A stretch of 64,000 nt of DNA from the NCBI GenBank assembly GCA_947488935.1, contig CANLBN010000002.1, positions 248,001 to 312,000 of the forward strand. Reading direction: 5' to 3'. The stretch comes from an uncultured Pseudomonadales bacterium. GTDB lineage: Bacteria; Pseudomonadota; Gammaproteobacteria; Pseudomonadales; Cellvibrionaceae. Position numbers and translations under genes: made by a program. The notes beneath the pieces are model-generated. The model was not told the origin of the DNA. It saw nothing but the letters and a program-made list of their open reading frames with translations, and did no database searches. This document shows, in pieces, positions 63,570-64,000 of the stretch. The stretch's first letter is position 1. Each line of letters starts with the position of its first letter.

Positions 63570-64000
63570 AATGAGGCCTCAATATTTTCCATAGTAAATT
63601 CTTCTCCGAAATGAGAGTAATCCATTCTAAAGTTACCAGATTCTATAAATGTATCTAGTGCTTTACAGATAGTTGTGTGTTTTTCTTGGGTAAATTCTTT
63701 TTTCCAGGTATCGTATATTTTAGGTTCGAATTGGCCATAGTAGCCACCAATGCTCTCTATTGTTTTCTCATAATTATTTAAGAATAAATTATCAGTATTG
63801 AATATAAAGTTCATGAAGTAGTATTCATAAATTTGTCGCTTATCGATACTGAAGTCTAAGTTATCAAGGTTAAGTAATTGGCTTTCATAATCCCTAATAC
63901 TTTTTGGATGAATATTAAAATTATATGCTATATGAGGGTTGTTTAAAGAGGCATTAATAACGGGTATTCCAAGAGCTGCATATTCAAAGCCAATGGTGCC
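63566..64000 (-). CDS. C-terminal part of a probable glycosyltransferase (runs off the window)
   Basis: The reading frame is open from 63566 to the right edge, giving at least 144 residues; the Met at 63814 is internal. Translating 63815-64000 gives [18 protein letters not shown], the type of donor-binding 'G-[ST]-x-G-x-E-x-A-x-x-G-[IV]-P-V' segment found near the C-terminus of GT-B glycosyltransferases and capsule polysaccharide enzymes. The remaining tail ([16 protein letters not shown], then Tyr/Phe-rich helices) shows no further motif. Full identity needs the adjoining sequence. It is co-transcribed with rfbF by its 4-nt overlap. Confidence 0.65.
   Translation of the reverse strand, partial: GTIGFEYAALGIPVINASLNNPHIAYNFNIHPKSIRDYESQLLNLDNLDFSIDKRQIYEYYFMNFIFNTDNLFLNNYEKTIESIGGYYGQFEPKIYDTWKKEFTQEKHTTICKALDTFIESGNFRMDYSHFGEEFTMENIEASL

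Noticed and set aside
1..64000. CRISPR array, prophage, insertion sequence or toxin-antitoxin locus
   Set aside because: No regularly spaced repeats, transposase, integrase or phage structural genes were recognised; all large frames have chromosomal functions.

Overview
The window looks like chromosomal DNA of a moderately AT-rich marine-type gammaproteobacterium. The evidence is the housekeeping order gyrA-pheA-tyrA-aroA-pyrF-cmk-rpsA-ihfB-lapA-lapB, with mtaD-ubiG-mupP-yciK running away from gyrA, which resembles the Pseudomonas/Cellvibrionales arrangement. MiaE, a class III PHA synthase and an RfaH-like protein are consistent with this. Genus cannot be fixed from the sequence alone.
1-15.1 kb: carbon storage. 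A TRAP solute-binding protein (dctP) diverges from a succinate-semialdehyde-type aldehyde dehydrogenase. A collinear cluster follows: ThDP enzyme of the acetolactate-synthase superfamily, Fe-alcohol dehydrogenase, phaE, phaC, a long family I CoA-transferase, an alpha/beta hydrolase and a phasin, then convergent phaR. A PdhR/LldR-like GntR regulator and an L-lactate-dehydrogenase-like flavoenzyme close the region. I infer a route 2-oxoglutarate > succinate semialdehyde > 4-hydroxybutyrate > 4HB-CoA > polymer. Two operator families are visible: TGGT-N3-ACCA boxes (PdhR/LldR type) and TGC-N3-GCA boxes (PhaR type). There is also a sigma-54-like promoter before the ThDP gene.
15.1-24.5 kb: miaE; a copper/thioredoxin-like group (SCO, PCuAC, a thioredoxin-like membrane protein, a DUF2946-like protein); the mtaD-ubiG-mupP-yciK operon; a DUF1127 protein; and a Cache/HAMP diguanylate cyclase with an SGDEF active site.
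24.9-38.3 kb: gyrA, aromatic amino-acid genes, comEA-like, pyrF-cmk, rpsA, a repeat-bearing intergenic stretch, ihfB, lapA-lapB. Then comes an intergenic region that looks like a CsrA/RsmA-sequestering small RNA: seven GGA motifs, a Rho-independent terminator, and an upstream 18-20 bp palindrome resembling UvrY/GacA sites. A tRNA-Asn follows.
38.4-64 kb: a surface-polysaccharide (O-antigen/EPS) locus. A plus-strand manC-manB-gmd operon makes GDP-4-keto-6-deoxymannose, followed by an rfaH-like antiterminator gene on the minus strand. A long, tightly overlapping minus-strand operon then encodes a CDP-glucose branch (rfbF, rfbG, rfbC-like, C-methyltransferase), a DegT aminotransferase, an ATP-grasp ligase, a phosphatase-SDR fusion, a second Gmd, a GT11 fucosyltransferase-like enzyme, several GT2/GT4 glycosyltransferases and an unusual number of methyltransferases. 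The last reading frame runs off the right edge. No wzx/wzy/wzm/wzt export genes lie inside the window. No IS element, prophage or CRISPR array was seen.
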